From the NCBI GenBank assembly GCA_943735955.1, contig OX030955.1, forward strand, positions 13,171,383-13,235,382: DNA of 64,000 nucleotides. Reading direction: 5' to 3'. The notes below the pieces were generated by a model that was not told the origin of the DNA, searched no databases, and saw only the letters and a list, made by a program, of their open reading frames with translations. Shown in pieces: positions 43,201 through 58,200 of this stretch. The first letter of the stretch is position 1. Each line of letters begins with the position of its first letter. Origin of the DNA: Piscicola geometra (Eukaryota > Annelida > Clitellata > Hirudinida > Piscicolidae). The position numbers and the translations under genes were made by a program.

Positions 43201-46200
43201 CCAACTGCTGTATCGACAACAGTGCCGACTACTGTATCAATGATGACAACAGAATCAACAAGTGTGCCAACTGCTGTATCGACAACAGTGCCGACTATTG
43301 TATCAATGATGACAACAGAATCAACAAGTGTGCCAACTGCTGTATCGACAACAGTGCCGACTACTGTATCAATGATGACAACAGAATCAACAAGTGTGCC
43401 AACTGCTGTATCGACAACAGTGCCGACTACTGTATCAATGATGACAACAGAATCAACAAGTGTGCCAACTGCTGTATCGACAACAGCGCCGACTACTGTA
43501 TCAATGATGACAACAGAATCAACAAGTGTGCCAACTGCTGTATCGACAACAGTGCCGACTACTGTATCAATGATGACAACAGAATCAACAAGTGTGCCAA
43601 CTGCTGTATCGACAACAGCGCCGACTACTGTATCAATGATGACAACAGAATCAACAAGGGTGCCAACTGCTGTATCGACAACAGTGCCGACTACTGTATC
43701 AATGATGTCAACAGAATCAACAAGTGTGCCAACTGCTGTATCGACAACAGTGCCGACTACTGTATCAATGATGACAACAGAATCAACAAGTGTGCCAACC
43801 GCTGTATCGACAACAGTGCCGACTACTGTATCAATGATGACAACAGAATCAACAAGTGTGCCAACTGCTGTATCGACAACAGTGCCGACTACTGTATCAA
43901 TGATGACAACAGAATCAACAAGTGTGCCAACTGCTGTATCGACAACAGTGCCGACTACTGTATTAATGATGAGAACAGAATCAACAAGTGTGCCAACTGC
44001 TGTATCGACAACAGTGCCGACTACTGTATCAATGATGAAAATAGAATCAACAAGTGTGCCAACTGCTGTATCGACAACAGTGCCGACTACTGTATCAATG
44101 ATGACAACAGAATCAACAAGTGTGCCAACTGCTGTATCGACAACAGCGCCGACTACTGTATCAATGATGACAACAGAATCAACAAGTGTGCCAACTGCTG
44201 TATCGACAACAGTGCCGACTACTGTATCAATGATGACAACAGAATCAACAAGTGTGCCAACTGCTGTATCGACAACAGTGCCGACTACTGTATCAATGAT
44301 GACAACAGAATCAACAAGTGTGCCAACTGCTGTATCGACAACAGTGCCGACTAATGTATCAATGATGACAACAGAATCAACAAGTGTGCCAACTGCTGTA
44401 TCGACAACAGTGCCGACTACTGTATCAATGATGACAACAGAATCAACAAGTGTGCCAACTGCTGTATCGACAACAGTGCCGACTACTGTATTAATGATGA
44501 CAACAGAATCAACAAGTGTGCCAACTGCTGTATCGACAACAGTGCCGACTACTGTATCAATGATGACAACAGAATCAACAAGTGTGCCAACTGCTGTATT
44601 GACAGCAGTGCCGACTACTGTATCAATGATGACAACAGAATCAACAAGTGTGCCAACTGCTGTATCGACAACAGTGCCGACTACTGTATCAATGATGACA
44701 ACAGAATCAACAAGTGTGCCAACTGCTGTATCGACAACAGCGCCGACTACTGTATCAATGATGACAACAGAATCAACAAGTGTGCCAACTGCTGTATCGA
44801 CAACAGTGCCGACTACTGTATCAATGATGACAACAGAATCAACAAGTGTGCCAACTGCTGTATCGACAACAGTGCCGACTACTGTATCGACAACAGTGCC
44901 GACTACTGTATCAATGATGACAACAGAATCAACAAGTGTGCCAACTGCTGTATCGACAACAGTGCCGACTGATGTATCAATGATGACAACAGAATCAACA
45001 AGTGTGCCAACTGCTGTATCGACAACAGTGCCGACTACTGTATTAATGATGACAACAGAATCAACAAGTGTGCCAACTGCTGAATCGACAACAGTGCCGA
45101 CTACTGTATCAATGATTACAACAGAATCAACAAGTGTGCCAACTGCTGTATCGACAGCAGTGCCGACTACTGTATCAATGATGACAACAGAATCAACAAG
45201 TGTGCCAACAACTGTATCGACAACAGTGCCGACTACTGTATCAATGATGAAAACAGAATCAACAAGTGTGCCAACTGCTGTATCGACAACAGTGCCGACT
45301 ACTGTATTAATGATGACAACAGAATCAACAAGTGTGCCAACTGCTGTATCGACAACAGTGCCGACTGATGTATCAATGATGACAACAGAATCAACAAGTG
45401 TGCCAACTGCTGTATCGACAACAGTGCCGACTACAGTATCAATGATGACAACTGAATCAACAAGTGTGCCAACTGCTGTATCGACAACAGTGCCGACTAC
45501 TGTATTAATGATGACAACAGAATCAACAAGTGTGCCAACTGCTGAATCGACAACAGTGCCGACTACTGTATCAATGATTACAACAGAATCAACAAGTGTG
45601 CCAACTGCTGTATCGACAGCAGTGCCGACTACTGTATCAATGATGACAACAGAATCAACAAGTGTGCCAACAACTGTATCGACAACAGTGCCGACTACTG
45701 TATCAATGATGAAAACAGAATCAACAAGTGTGCCAACTGCTGTATCGACAACAGTGCCGACTACTGTATTAATGATGACAACAGAATCAACAAGTGTGCC
45801 AACTGCTGTATCGACAACAGTGCCGACTGATGTATCAATGATGACAACAGAATCAACAAGTGTGCCAACTGCTGTATCGACAACAGTGCCGACTACTGTA
45901 TCAATGATGACAACAGAATCAACAAGTGTGCCAACTGCTGTATTGACAGCAGTGCCGACTACTGTATCAATGATGACAACAGAATCAACAAGTGTGCCAA
46001 CTGCTGTATCGACAACAGTGCCGACTACTGTATCAATGATGACAACAGAATCAACAAGTGTGCCAACTGCTGTATCGACAACAGCGCCGACTACTGTATC
46101 AATGATGACAACAGAATCAACAAGTGTGCCATATGCTGTATCGACAACAGTGCCGACTACTGTATCAATGATGACAACAGAATCAACAAGTGTGCCAACT

Positions 46201-49200
46201 GCTGTATCGACAACAGTGCCGACTACTGTATCAATGATGACAACAGAATCAACAAGTGTGCCAACTGCTGTATCGACAACAGTGCCGACTGATGTATCAA
46301 TGATGACAACAGAATCAACAAGTGTGCCAACTGCTGTATCGACAACAGTGCCGACTACTGTATTAATGATGACAACAGAATCAACAAGTGTGCCAACTGC
46401 TGTATCGACAGCAGTGCCGACTACTGTATCAATGATGACAACAGAATCAACAAGTGTGCCAACAACTGTATCGACAACAGTGCCGACTACTGTATCAATG
46501 ATGAAAACAGAATCAACAAGTGTGCCAACTGCTGTATCGACAACAGTGCCGACTACTGTATTAATGATGACAACAGAATCAACAAGTGTGCCAACTGCTG
46601 TATCGACAACAGTGCCGACTGATGTATCAATGATGACAACAGAATCAACAAGTGTGCCAACTGCTGTATCGACAACAGTGCCGACTACAGTATCAATGAT
46701 GACAACTGAATCAACAAGTGTGCCAACTGCTGTATCGACAACAGTGCCGACTACTGTATTAATGATGACAACAGAATCAACAAGTGTGCCAACTGCTGAA
46801 TCGACAACAGTGCCGACTACTGTATCAATGATTACAACAGAATCAACAAGTGTGCCAACTGCTGTATCGACAGCAGTGCCGACTACTGTATCAATGATGA
46901 CAACAGAATCAACAAGTGTGCCAACAACTGTATCGACAACAGTGCCGACTACTGTATCAATGATGAAAACAGAATCAACAAGTGTGCCAACTGCTGTATC
47001 GACAACAGTGCCGACTACTGTATCAATGATGACAACAGAATCAACAAGTGTGCCAACTGCTGTATCGACAACAGTGCCGACTACTGTATTAATGATGACA
47101 ACAGAATCAACAAGTGTGCCAACTGCTGTATCGACAACAGTGCCGACTACTGTATCAATGATGACAACAGAATCAACAAGTTTGCCAACTGCTGTATCGA
47201 CAGCAGTGCCGACTACTGTATCAATGATGACAACAGAATCAACAAGTGTGCCAACAACTGTATCGATAACAGTGCCGACTACTGTATCAATGATGAAAAC
47301 AGAATCAACAAGTGTGCCAACTGCTGTATCGACAACAGTGCCGACTACTGTATCAATGATGACAACAGAATCAACAAGTGTGCCAACTGCTGTATCGACA
47401 ACAGTGCCGACTATTGTATCAATGATGACAACAGAATCAACAAGTGTGCCAACAGCTGTATCGACAACAGTGCCGACTACTGTATCAATGATGACAACAG
47501 AATCAACAAGTGTGCCAACTGCTGTATCGACAACAGTGCCGACTACTGTATCAATGATGACAACAGAATCAACAAGTGTGCGAACTGCTGTATCGACAAC
47601 AGCGCCGACTACTGTATCAATGATGACAACAGAATCAACAAGTGTGCCAACTGCTGTATCGACAACAGTGCCGACTACTGTATCAATGATGACAACAGAA
47701 TCAACAAGTGTGCCAACTGCTGTATCGACAACAGTGCCGACTACTGTATCAATGATGACAACAGAATCAACAAGTGTGCCAACTGCTGTATCGACAACAG
47801 CGCCGACTACTGTATCAATGATGACAACAGAATCAACAAGTGTGCCAACTGCTGTATCGACAACAGTGCCGACAACTGTATCAATGATGACAACAGAATC
47901 AACAAGTGTGCCAACTGCTGTATCGACAACAGCGCCGACTACTGTATCAATGATGACAACAGAATCAACAAGTGTGCCAACTGCTGTATCGACAACAGTG
48001 CCGACTACTGTATCAATGATGTCAACAGAATCAACAAGTGTGCCAACTGCTGTATCGACAACAGTGCCGACTACTGTATCAATGATGACAACAGAATCAA
48101 CAAGTGTGCCAACCGCTGTATCGACAACAGTGCCGACTACTGTATCAATGATGACAACAGAATCAACAAGTGTGCCAACTGCTGTATCGACAACAGTGCC
48201 GACTACTGTATCAATGATGACAACAGAATCAACAAGTGTGCCAACTGCTGTATCGACAACAGTGCCGACTACTGTATTAATGATGACAACAGAATCAACA
48301 AGTGTGCCAACTGCTGTATCGACAACAGTGCCGACTACTGTATCAATGATGACAACAGAATCAACAAGTGTGCCAACCGCTGTATCGACAACAGTGCCGA
48401 CTACTGTATCAATGATGACAACAGAATCAACAAGTGTGCCAACTGCTGTATCGACAACAGTGCCGACTACTGTATCAATGATGACAACAGAATCAACAAG
48501 TGTGCCAACTGCTGTATCGACAACAGTGCCGACTACTGTATTAATGATGACAACAGAATCAACAAGTGTGCCAACTGCTGTATCGACAACAGTGCCGACT
48601 ACTGTATCAATGATGACAACAGAATCAACAAGTGTGCCAACTGCTGTATCGACAACAGTGCCGACTACTGTATCAATGATGACAACAGAATCAACAAGTG
48701 TGCCAACTGCTGTATCGACAACAGCGCCGACTACTGTATCAATGATGACAACAGAATCAACAAGTGTGCCAACTGCTGTATCGACAACAGTGCCGACAAC
48801 TGTATCAATGATGACAACAGAATCAACAAGTGTGCCAACTGCTGTATCGACAACAGCGCCGACTACTGTATCAATGATGACAACAGAATCAACAAGGGTG
48901 CCAACTGCTGTATCGACAACAGTGCCGACTACTGTATCAATGATGTCAACAGAATCAACAAGTGTGCCAACTGCTGTATCGACAACAGTGCCGACTACTG
49001 TATCAATGATGACAACAGAATCAACAAGTGTGCCAACCGCTGTATCGACAACAGTGCCGACTACTGTATCAATGATGACAACAGAATCAACAAGTGTGCC
49101 AACTGCTGTATCGACAACAGTGCCGACTACTGTATCAATGATGACAACAGAATCAACAAGTGTGCCAACTGCTGTATCGACAACAGTGCCGACTACTGTA

Positions 49201-52200
49201 TTAATGATGACAACAGAATCAACAAGTGTGCCAACTGCTGTATTGACAACAGTGCCGACTACTGTATCAAAGATGAAAACAGAATCAACAAGTGTGCCAA
49301 CTGCTGTATCGACAACAGTGCCGACTACTGTATCAATGATGACAACAGAATCAACAAGTGTGCCAACTGCTGTATCGACAACAGCGCCGACTACTGTATC
49401 AATGATGACAACAGAATCAACAAGTGTGCCAACTGCTGTATCGACAACAGTGCCGACTACTGTATCAATGATGACAACAGAATCAACAAGTGTGCCAACT
49501 GCTGTATCGACAACAGTGCCGACTACTGTATCAATGATGACAACAGAATCAACAAGTGTGCGAACTGCTGTATCGACAACAGCGCCGACTACTGTATCAA
49601 TGATGACAACAGAATCAACAAGTGTGCCAACTGCTGTATCGACAACAGCGCCGACTACTGTATCAATGATGACAACAGAATCAACAAGTGTGCCAACTGC
49701 TGTATCGACAACAGTGCCGACTACTGTATCAATGATGACAACAGAATCAACAAGTGTGCCAACTGCTGTATCGACAACAGTGCCGACTACTGTATCAATG
49801 ATGACAACAGAATCAACAAGTGTGCCAACTGCTGTATCGACAACAGTGCCGACTAATGTATCAATGATGACAACAGAATCAACAAGTGTGCCAACTGCTG
49901 TATCGAAAACAGTGCCGACTACAGTATCAATGATGACAACAGAATCAACAAGTGTGCCAACTGCTGTATCGACAACAGTGCCGACTACTGTATCAATGAT
50001 GACAACAGAATCAACAAGTGTGCCAACTGCTGTATCGACAACAGTGCCGACTACTGTATCAATGATGACAACAGAATCAAAAAGTGTGCCAACCGCTGTA
50101 TCGACAACAGTGCCGACTACTGTATCAATGATGACAACAGAATCAACAAGTGTGCCAACTGCTGTATCGACAACAGTGCCGACTACTGTATCAATGATGA
50201 CAACAGAATCAACAAGTGTGCCAACTGCTGTATCGACAACAGTGCCGACTACTGTATCAATGATGACAACAGAATCAACAAGTGTGCCAACTGCTGTATC
50301 GACAACAGTGCCGACTACTGTATTAATGATGACAACAGAATCAACAAGTGTGCCAACTGCTGTATCGACAACAGTGCCGACTACTGTATCAAAGATGAAA
50401 ACAGAATCAACAAGTGTGCCAACTGCTGTATCGACAACAGTGCCGACTACTGTATCAATGATGACAACAGAATCAACAAGTGTGCCAACTGCTGTATCGA
50501 CAACAGCGCCGACTACTGTATCAATGATGACAACAGAATCAACAAGTGTGCCAACTGCTGTATCGACAACAGTGCCGACTACTGTATCAATGATGACAAC
50601 AGAATCAACAAGTGTGCCAACTGCTGTATCGACAACAGTGCCGACTACTGTATCAATGATGACAACAGAATCAACAAGTGTGCGAACTGCTGTATCGACA
50701 ACAGCGCCGACTACTGTATCAATGATGACAACAGAATCAACAAGTGTGCCAACTGCTGTATCGACAACAGCGCCGACTACTGTATCAATGATGACAACAG
50801 AATCAACAAGTGTGCCAACTGCTGTATCGACAACAGTGCCGACTACTGTATCAATGATGACAACAGAATCAACAAGTGTGCCAACTGCTGTATCGACAAC
50901 AGTGCCGACTACTGTATCAATGATGACAACAGAATCAACAAGTGTGCCAACTGCTGTATCGACAACAGTGCCGACTAATGTATCAATGATGACAACAGAA
51001 TCAACAAGTGTGCCAACTGCTGTATCGAAAACAGTGCCGACTACAGTATCAATGATGACAACAGAATCAACAAGTGTGCCAACTGCTGTATCGACAACAG
51101 TGCCGACTACTGTATCAATGATGACAACAGAATCAACAAGTGTGCCAACTGCTGTATCGACAACAGTGCCGACTACTGTATCAATGATGACAACAGAATC
51201 AACAAGTGTGCCAACCGCTGTATCGACAACAGTGCCGACTACTGTATCAATGATGACAACAGAATCAACAAGTGTGCCAACTGCTGTATCGACAACAGTG
51301 CCGACTACTGTATCAATGATGACAACAGAATCAACAAGTGTGCCAACTGCTGTATCGACAACAGTGCCGACTACTGTATTAATGATGACAACAGAATCAA
51401 CAAGTGTGCCAACTGCTGTATCGACAACAGTGCCGACTACTGTATCAATGATGACAACAGAATCAACAAGTGTGCCAACTGCTGTATCGACAACAGTGCC
51501 GACTACTGTATTAATGATGACAACAGAATCAACAAGTGTGCCAACTGCTGTATCGACAACAGTGCCGACTACTGTATCAATGATGACAACAGAATCAACA
51601 AGTGTGCCAACTGCTGTATCGACAACAGTGCCGACTACTGTATTAATGATGACAACAGAATCAACAAGTGTGCCAACTGCTGTATCGACAACAGTGCCGA
51701 CTACTGTATCAAAGATGAAAACAGAATCAACAAGTGTGCCAACTGCTGTATCGACAACAGTGCCGACTACTGTATCAATGATGACAACAGAATCAACAAG
51801 TGTGCCAACTGCTGTATCGACAACAGCGCCGACTACTGTATCAATGATGACAACAGAATCAACAAGTGTGCCAACTGCTGTATCGACAACAGTGCCGACT
51901 ACTGTATCAATGATGACAACAGAATCAACAAGTGTGCCAACTGCTGTATCGACAACAGTGCCGACTACTGTATCAATGATGACAACAGAATCAACAAGTG
52001 TGCGAACTGCTGTATCGACAACAGCGCCGACTACTGTATCAATGATGACAACAGAATCAACAAGTGTGCCAACTGCTGTATCGACAACAGCGCCGACTAC
52101 TGTATCAATGATGACAACAGAATCAACAAGTGTGCCAACTGCTGTATCGACAACAGTGCCGACTACTGTATCAATGATGACAACAGAATCAACAAGTGTG

Positions 52201-55200
52201 CCAACTGCTGTATCGACAACAGTGCCGACTACTGTATCAATGATGACAACAGAATCAACAAGTGTGCCAACTGCTGTATCGACAACAGTGCCGACTAATG
52301 TATCAATGATGACAACAGAATCAACAAGTGTGCCAACTGCTGTATCGAAAACAGTGCCGACTACAGTATCAATGATGACAACAGAATCAACAAGTGTGCC
52401 AACTGCTGTATCGACAACAGTGCCGACTACTGTATCAATGATGACAACAGAATCAACAAGTGTGCCAACTGCTGTATCGACAACAGTGCCGACTACTGTA
52501 TCAATGATGACAACAGAATCAACAAGTGTGCGAACTGCTGTATCGACAACAGCGCCGACTACTGTATCAATGATGACAACAGAATCAACAAGTGTGCCAA
52601 CTGCTGTATCGACAACAGCGCCGACTACTGTATCAATGATGACAACAGAATCAACAAGTGTGCCAACTGCTGTATCGACAACAGTGCCGACTACTGTATC
52701 AATGATGACAACAGAATCAACAAGTGTGCCAACTGCTGTATCGACAACAGTGCCGACTACTGTATCAATGATGACAACAGAATCAACAAGTGTGCCAACT
52801 GCTGTATCGACAACAGTGCCGACTAATGTATCAATGATGACAACAGAATCAACAAGTGTGCCAACTGCTGTATCGAAAACAGTGCCGACTACAGTATCAA
52901 TGATGACAACAGAATCAACAAGTGTGCCAACTGCTGTATCGACAACAGTGCCGACTACTGTATCAATGATGACAACAGAATCAACAAGTGTGCCAACTGC
53001 TGTATCGACAACAGTGCCGACTACTGTATCAATGATGACAACAGAATCAACAAGTGTGCCAACCGCTGTATCGACAACAGTGCCGACTACTGTATCAATG
53101 ATGACAACAGAATCAACAAGTGTGCCAACTGCTGTATCGACAACAGTGCCGACTACTGTATCAATGATGACAACAGAATCAACAAGTGTGCCAACTGCTG
53201 TATCGACAACAGTGCCGACTACTGTATTAATGATGACAACAGAATCAACAAGTGTGCCAACTGCTGTATCGACAACAGTGCCGACTACTGTATCAATGAT
53301 GACAACAGAATCAACAAGTGTGCCAACTGCTGTATCGACAACAGTGCCGACTACTGTATTAATGATGACAACAGAATCAACAAGTGTGCCAACTGCTGTA
53401 TCGACAACAGTGCCGACTACTGTATCAATGATGACAACAGAATCAACAAGTGTGCCAACTGCTGTATCGACAACAGTGCCGACTACTGTATTAATGATGA
53501 CAACAGAATCAACAAGTGTGCCAACTGCTGTATCGACAACAGTGCCGACTACTGTATCAAAGATGAAAACAGAATCAACAAGTGTGCCAACTGCTGTATC
53601 GACAACAGTGCCGACTACTGTATCAATGATGACAACAGAATCAACAAGTGTGCCAACTGCTGTATCGACAACAGCGCCGACTACTGTATCAATGATGACA
53701 ACAGAATCAACAAGTGTGCCAACTGCTGTATCGACAACAGTGCCGACTACTGTATCAATGATGACAACAGAATCAACAAGTGTGCCAACTGCTGTATCGA
53801 CAACAGTGCCGACTACTGTATCAATGATGACAACAGAATCAACAAGTGTGCGAACTGCTGTATCGACAACAGCGCCGACTACTGTATCAATGATGACAAC
53901 AGAATCAACAAGTGTGCCAACTGCTGTATCGACAACAGCGCCGACTACTGTATCAATGATGACAACAGAATCAACAAGTGTGCCAACTGCTGTATCGACA
54001 ACAGTGCCGACTACTGTATCAATGATGACAACAGAATCAACAAGTGTGCCAACTGCTGTATCGACAACAGTGCCGACTACTGTATCAATGATGACAACAG
54101 AATCAACAAGTGTGCCAACTGCTGTATCGACAACAGTGCCGACTAATGTATCAATGATGACAACAGAATCAACAAGTGTGCCAACTGCTGTATCGAAAAC
54201 AGTGCCGACTACAGTATCAATGATGACAACAGAATCAACAAGTGTGCCAACTGCTGTATCGACAACAGTGCCGACTACTGTATCAATGATGACAACAGAA
54301 TCAACAAGTGTGCCAACTGCTGTATCGACAACAGTGCCGACTACTGTATCAATGATGACAACAGAATCAACAAGTGTGCCAACCGCTGTATCGACAACAG
54401 TGCCGACTACTGTATCAATGATGACAACAGAATCAACAAGTGTGCCAACTGCTGTATCGACAACAGTGCCGACTACTGTATCAATGATGACAACAGAATC
54501 AACAAGTGTGCCAACTGCTGTATCGACAACAGTGCCGACTACTGTATTAATGATGACAACAGAATCAACAAGTGTGCCAACTGCTGTATCGACAACAGTG
54601 CCGACTACTGTATCAATGATGACAACAGAATCAACAAGTGTGCCAACTGCTGTATCGACAACAGTGCCGACTACTGTATTAATGATGACAACAGAATCAA
54701 CAAGTGTGCCAACTGCTGTATCGACAACAGTGCCGACTACTGTATCAATGATGACAACAGAATCAACAAGTGTGCCAACAACTGTATCGATAACAGTGCC
54801 GACTACTGTATCAATGATGAAAACAGAATCAACAAGTGTGCCAACTGCTGTATCGACAACAGTGCCGACTACTGTATCAATGATGACAACAGAAGCAAAA
54901 AGTGTGCCAACTGCTGTATCGACAACAGTGCCGACTATTGTATCAATGATGACAACAGAATCAACAAGTGTGCCAACAGCTGTATCGACAACAGTGCCGA
55001 CTACTGTATCAATGATGACAACAGAATCAACAAGTGTGCCAACTGCTGTATCGACAACAGTGCCGACTACAATATCAATGATGACAACAGAATCAACAAG
55101 TGTGCGAACTGCTGTATCGACAACAGTGCCGACTACTGTATCAATGATGACAACAGAATCAACAAGTGTGCCAACTGCTGTATCGACAACAGTGCCGACT

Positions 55201-58200
55201 ACTGTATCAATGATGACAACAGAATCAACAAGTGTGCCAACTGCTGTATCGACAACAGTGCCGACTACTGTATCAATGATGACAACAGAATCAACAAGTG
55301 TGCCAACTGCTGTATCGACAACAGCGCCGACTACTGTATCAATGATGACAACAGAATCAACAAGTGTGCCAACTGCTGTATCGACAACAGTGCCGACTAC
55401 TGTATCAATGATGACAACAGAATCAACAAGTGTGCCAACTGCTGTATCGACAACAGTGCCGACTACTGTATCAATGATGACAACAGAATCAACAAGTGTG
55501 CGAACTGCTGTATCGACAACAGCGCCGACTACTGTATCAATGATGACAACAGAATCAACAAGTGTGCCAACTGCTGTATCGACAACAGCGCCGACTACTG
55601 TATCAATGATGACAACAGAATCAACAAGTGTGCCAACTGCTGTATCGACAACAGTGCCGACTACTGTATCAATGATGACAACAGAATCAACAAGTGTGCC
55701 AACTGCTGTATCGACAACAGTGCCGACTACTGTATCAATGATGACAACAGAATCAACAAGTGTGCCAACTGCTGTATCGACAACAGTGCCGACTAATGTA
55801 TCAATGATGACAACAGAATCAACAAGTGTGCCAACTGCTGTATCGAAAACAGTGCCGACTACAGTATCAATGATGACAACAGAATCAACAAGTGTGCCAA
55901 CTGCTGTATCGACAACAGTGCCGACTACTGTATCAATGATGACAACAGAATCAACAAGTGTGCCAACTGCTGTATCGACAACAGTGCCGACTACTGTATC
56001 AATGATGACAACAGAATCAACAAGTGTGCCAACCGCTGTATCGACAACAGTGCCGACTACTGTATCAATGATGACAACAGAATCAACAAGTGTGCCAACT
56101 GCTGTATCGACAACAGTGCCGACTACTGTATCAATGATGACAACAGAATCAACAAGTGTGCCAACTGCTGTATCGACAACAGTGCCGACTACTGTATTAA
56201 TGATGACAACAGAATCAACAAGTGTGCCAACTGCTGTATCGACAACAGTGCCGACTACTGTATCAATGATGACAACAGAATCAACAAGTGTGCCAACTGC
56301 TGTATCGACAACAGTGCCGACTACTGTATTAATGATGACAACAGAATCAACAAGTGTGCCAACTGCTGTATCGACAACAGTGCCGACTACTGTATCAATG
56401 ATGACAACAGAATCAACAAGTGTTCCAACTGCTGTATCGATAACAGCGCCGACTACTGTATCAATGATGACAACAGAATCAACAAGTGTGCCAACTGCTG
56501 TATCGACAACAGTTCCGACTACTGTATCAATGATGACAACAGAATCAACAAGTGTGCGAACTGCTGTATCGACAACAGTGCCGACTACTGTATCAATGAT
56601 GACAACAGAATCAACAAGTGTGCCAACTGCTGTATCGACAACAGTGCCGACTACTGTATCAATGATGACAACAGAATCAACAAGTGTGCCAACTGCTGTA
56701 TCGACAACAGTGCCGACTACTGTATCAATGATGACAACAGAATCAACAAGTGTGCCAACTGCTGTATCGACAACAGCGCCGACTACTGTATCAATGATGA
56801 CAACAGAATCAACAAGTGTGCCAACTGCTGTATCGACAACAGTGCCGACTACTGTATCAATGATGACAACAGAATCAACAAGTGTGCCAACTGCTGTATC
56901 GACAACAGTGCCGACTACTGTATCAATGATGACAACAGAATCAACAAGTGTGCCAACTGCTGTATCGACAACAGTGCCGACTAATGTATCAATGATGACA
57001 ACAGAATCAACAAGTGTGCCAACTGCTGTATCGACAACAGTGCCGACTACAGTATCAATGATGACAACAGAATCAACAAGTGTGCCAACTGCTGTATCGA
57101 CAACAGTGCCGACTACTGTATCAATGATGACATTAGAATCAACAAGTGTGCCAACTGCTGTATCGAAAACAGTGCCGACTACAGTATCAATGATGACAAC
57201 AGAATCAACAAGTGTGCCAACTGCTGTATCGACAACAGTGCCGACTACTGTATCAATGATGACAACAGAATCAACAAGTGTGCCAACTGCTGTATCGACA
57301 ACAGTGCCGACTACTGTATCAATGATGACAACAGAATCAACAAGTGTGCCAACCGCTGTATCGACAACAGTGCCGACTACTGTATCAATGATGACAACAG
57401 AATCAACAAGTGTGCCAACTGCTGTATCGACAACAGTGCCGACTACTGTATCAATGATGACAACAGAATCAACAAGTGTGCCAACTGCTGTATCGACAAC
57501 AGTGCCGACTACTGTATTAATGATGACAACAGAATCAACAAGTGTGCCAACTGCTGTATCGACAACAGTGCCGACTACTGTATCAATGATGACAACAGAA
57601 TCAACAAGTGTGCCAACTGCTGTATCGACAACAGTGCCGACTACTGTATTAATGATGACAACAGAATCAACAAGTGTGCCAACTGCTGTATCGACAACAG
57701 TGCCGACTACTGTATCAATGATGACAACAGAATCAACAAGTGTGCCAACTGCTGTATCGACAGCAGTGCCGACTACTGTATCAATGATGACAACAGAATC
57801 AACAAGTGTGCCAACAACTGTATCGATAACAGTGCCGACTACTGTATCAATGATGAAAACAGAATCAACAAGTGTGCCAACTGCTGTATCGACAACAGTG
57901 CCGACTACTGTATCAATGATGACAACAGAATCAACAAGTGTGCCAACTGCTGTATCGACAACAGTGCCGACTATTGTATCAATGATGACAACAGAATCAA
58001 CAAGTGTGCCAACAGCTGTATCGACAACAGTGCCGACTACTGTATCAATGATGACAACAGAATCAACAAGTGTGCCAACTGCTGTATCGACAACAGTGCC
58101 GACTACAATATCAATGATGACAACAGAATCAACAAGTGTGCGAACTGCTGTATCGACAACAGCGCCGACTACTGTATCAATGATGACAACAGAATCAACA

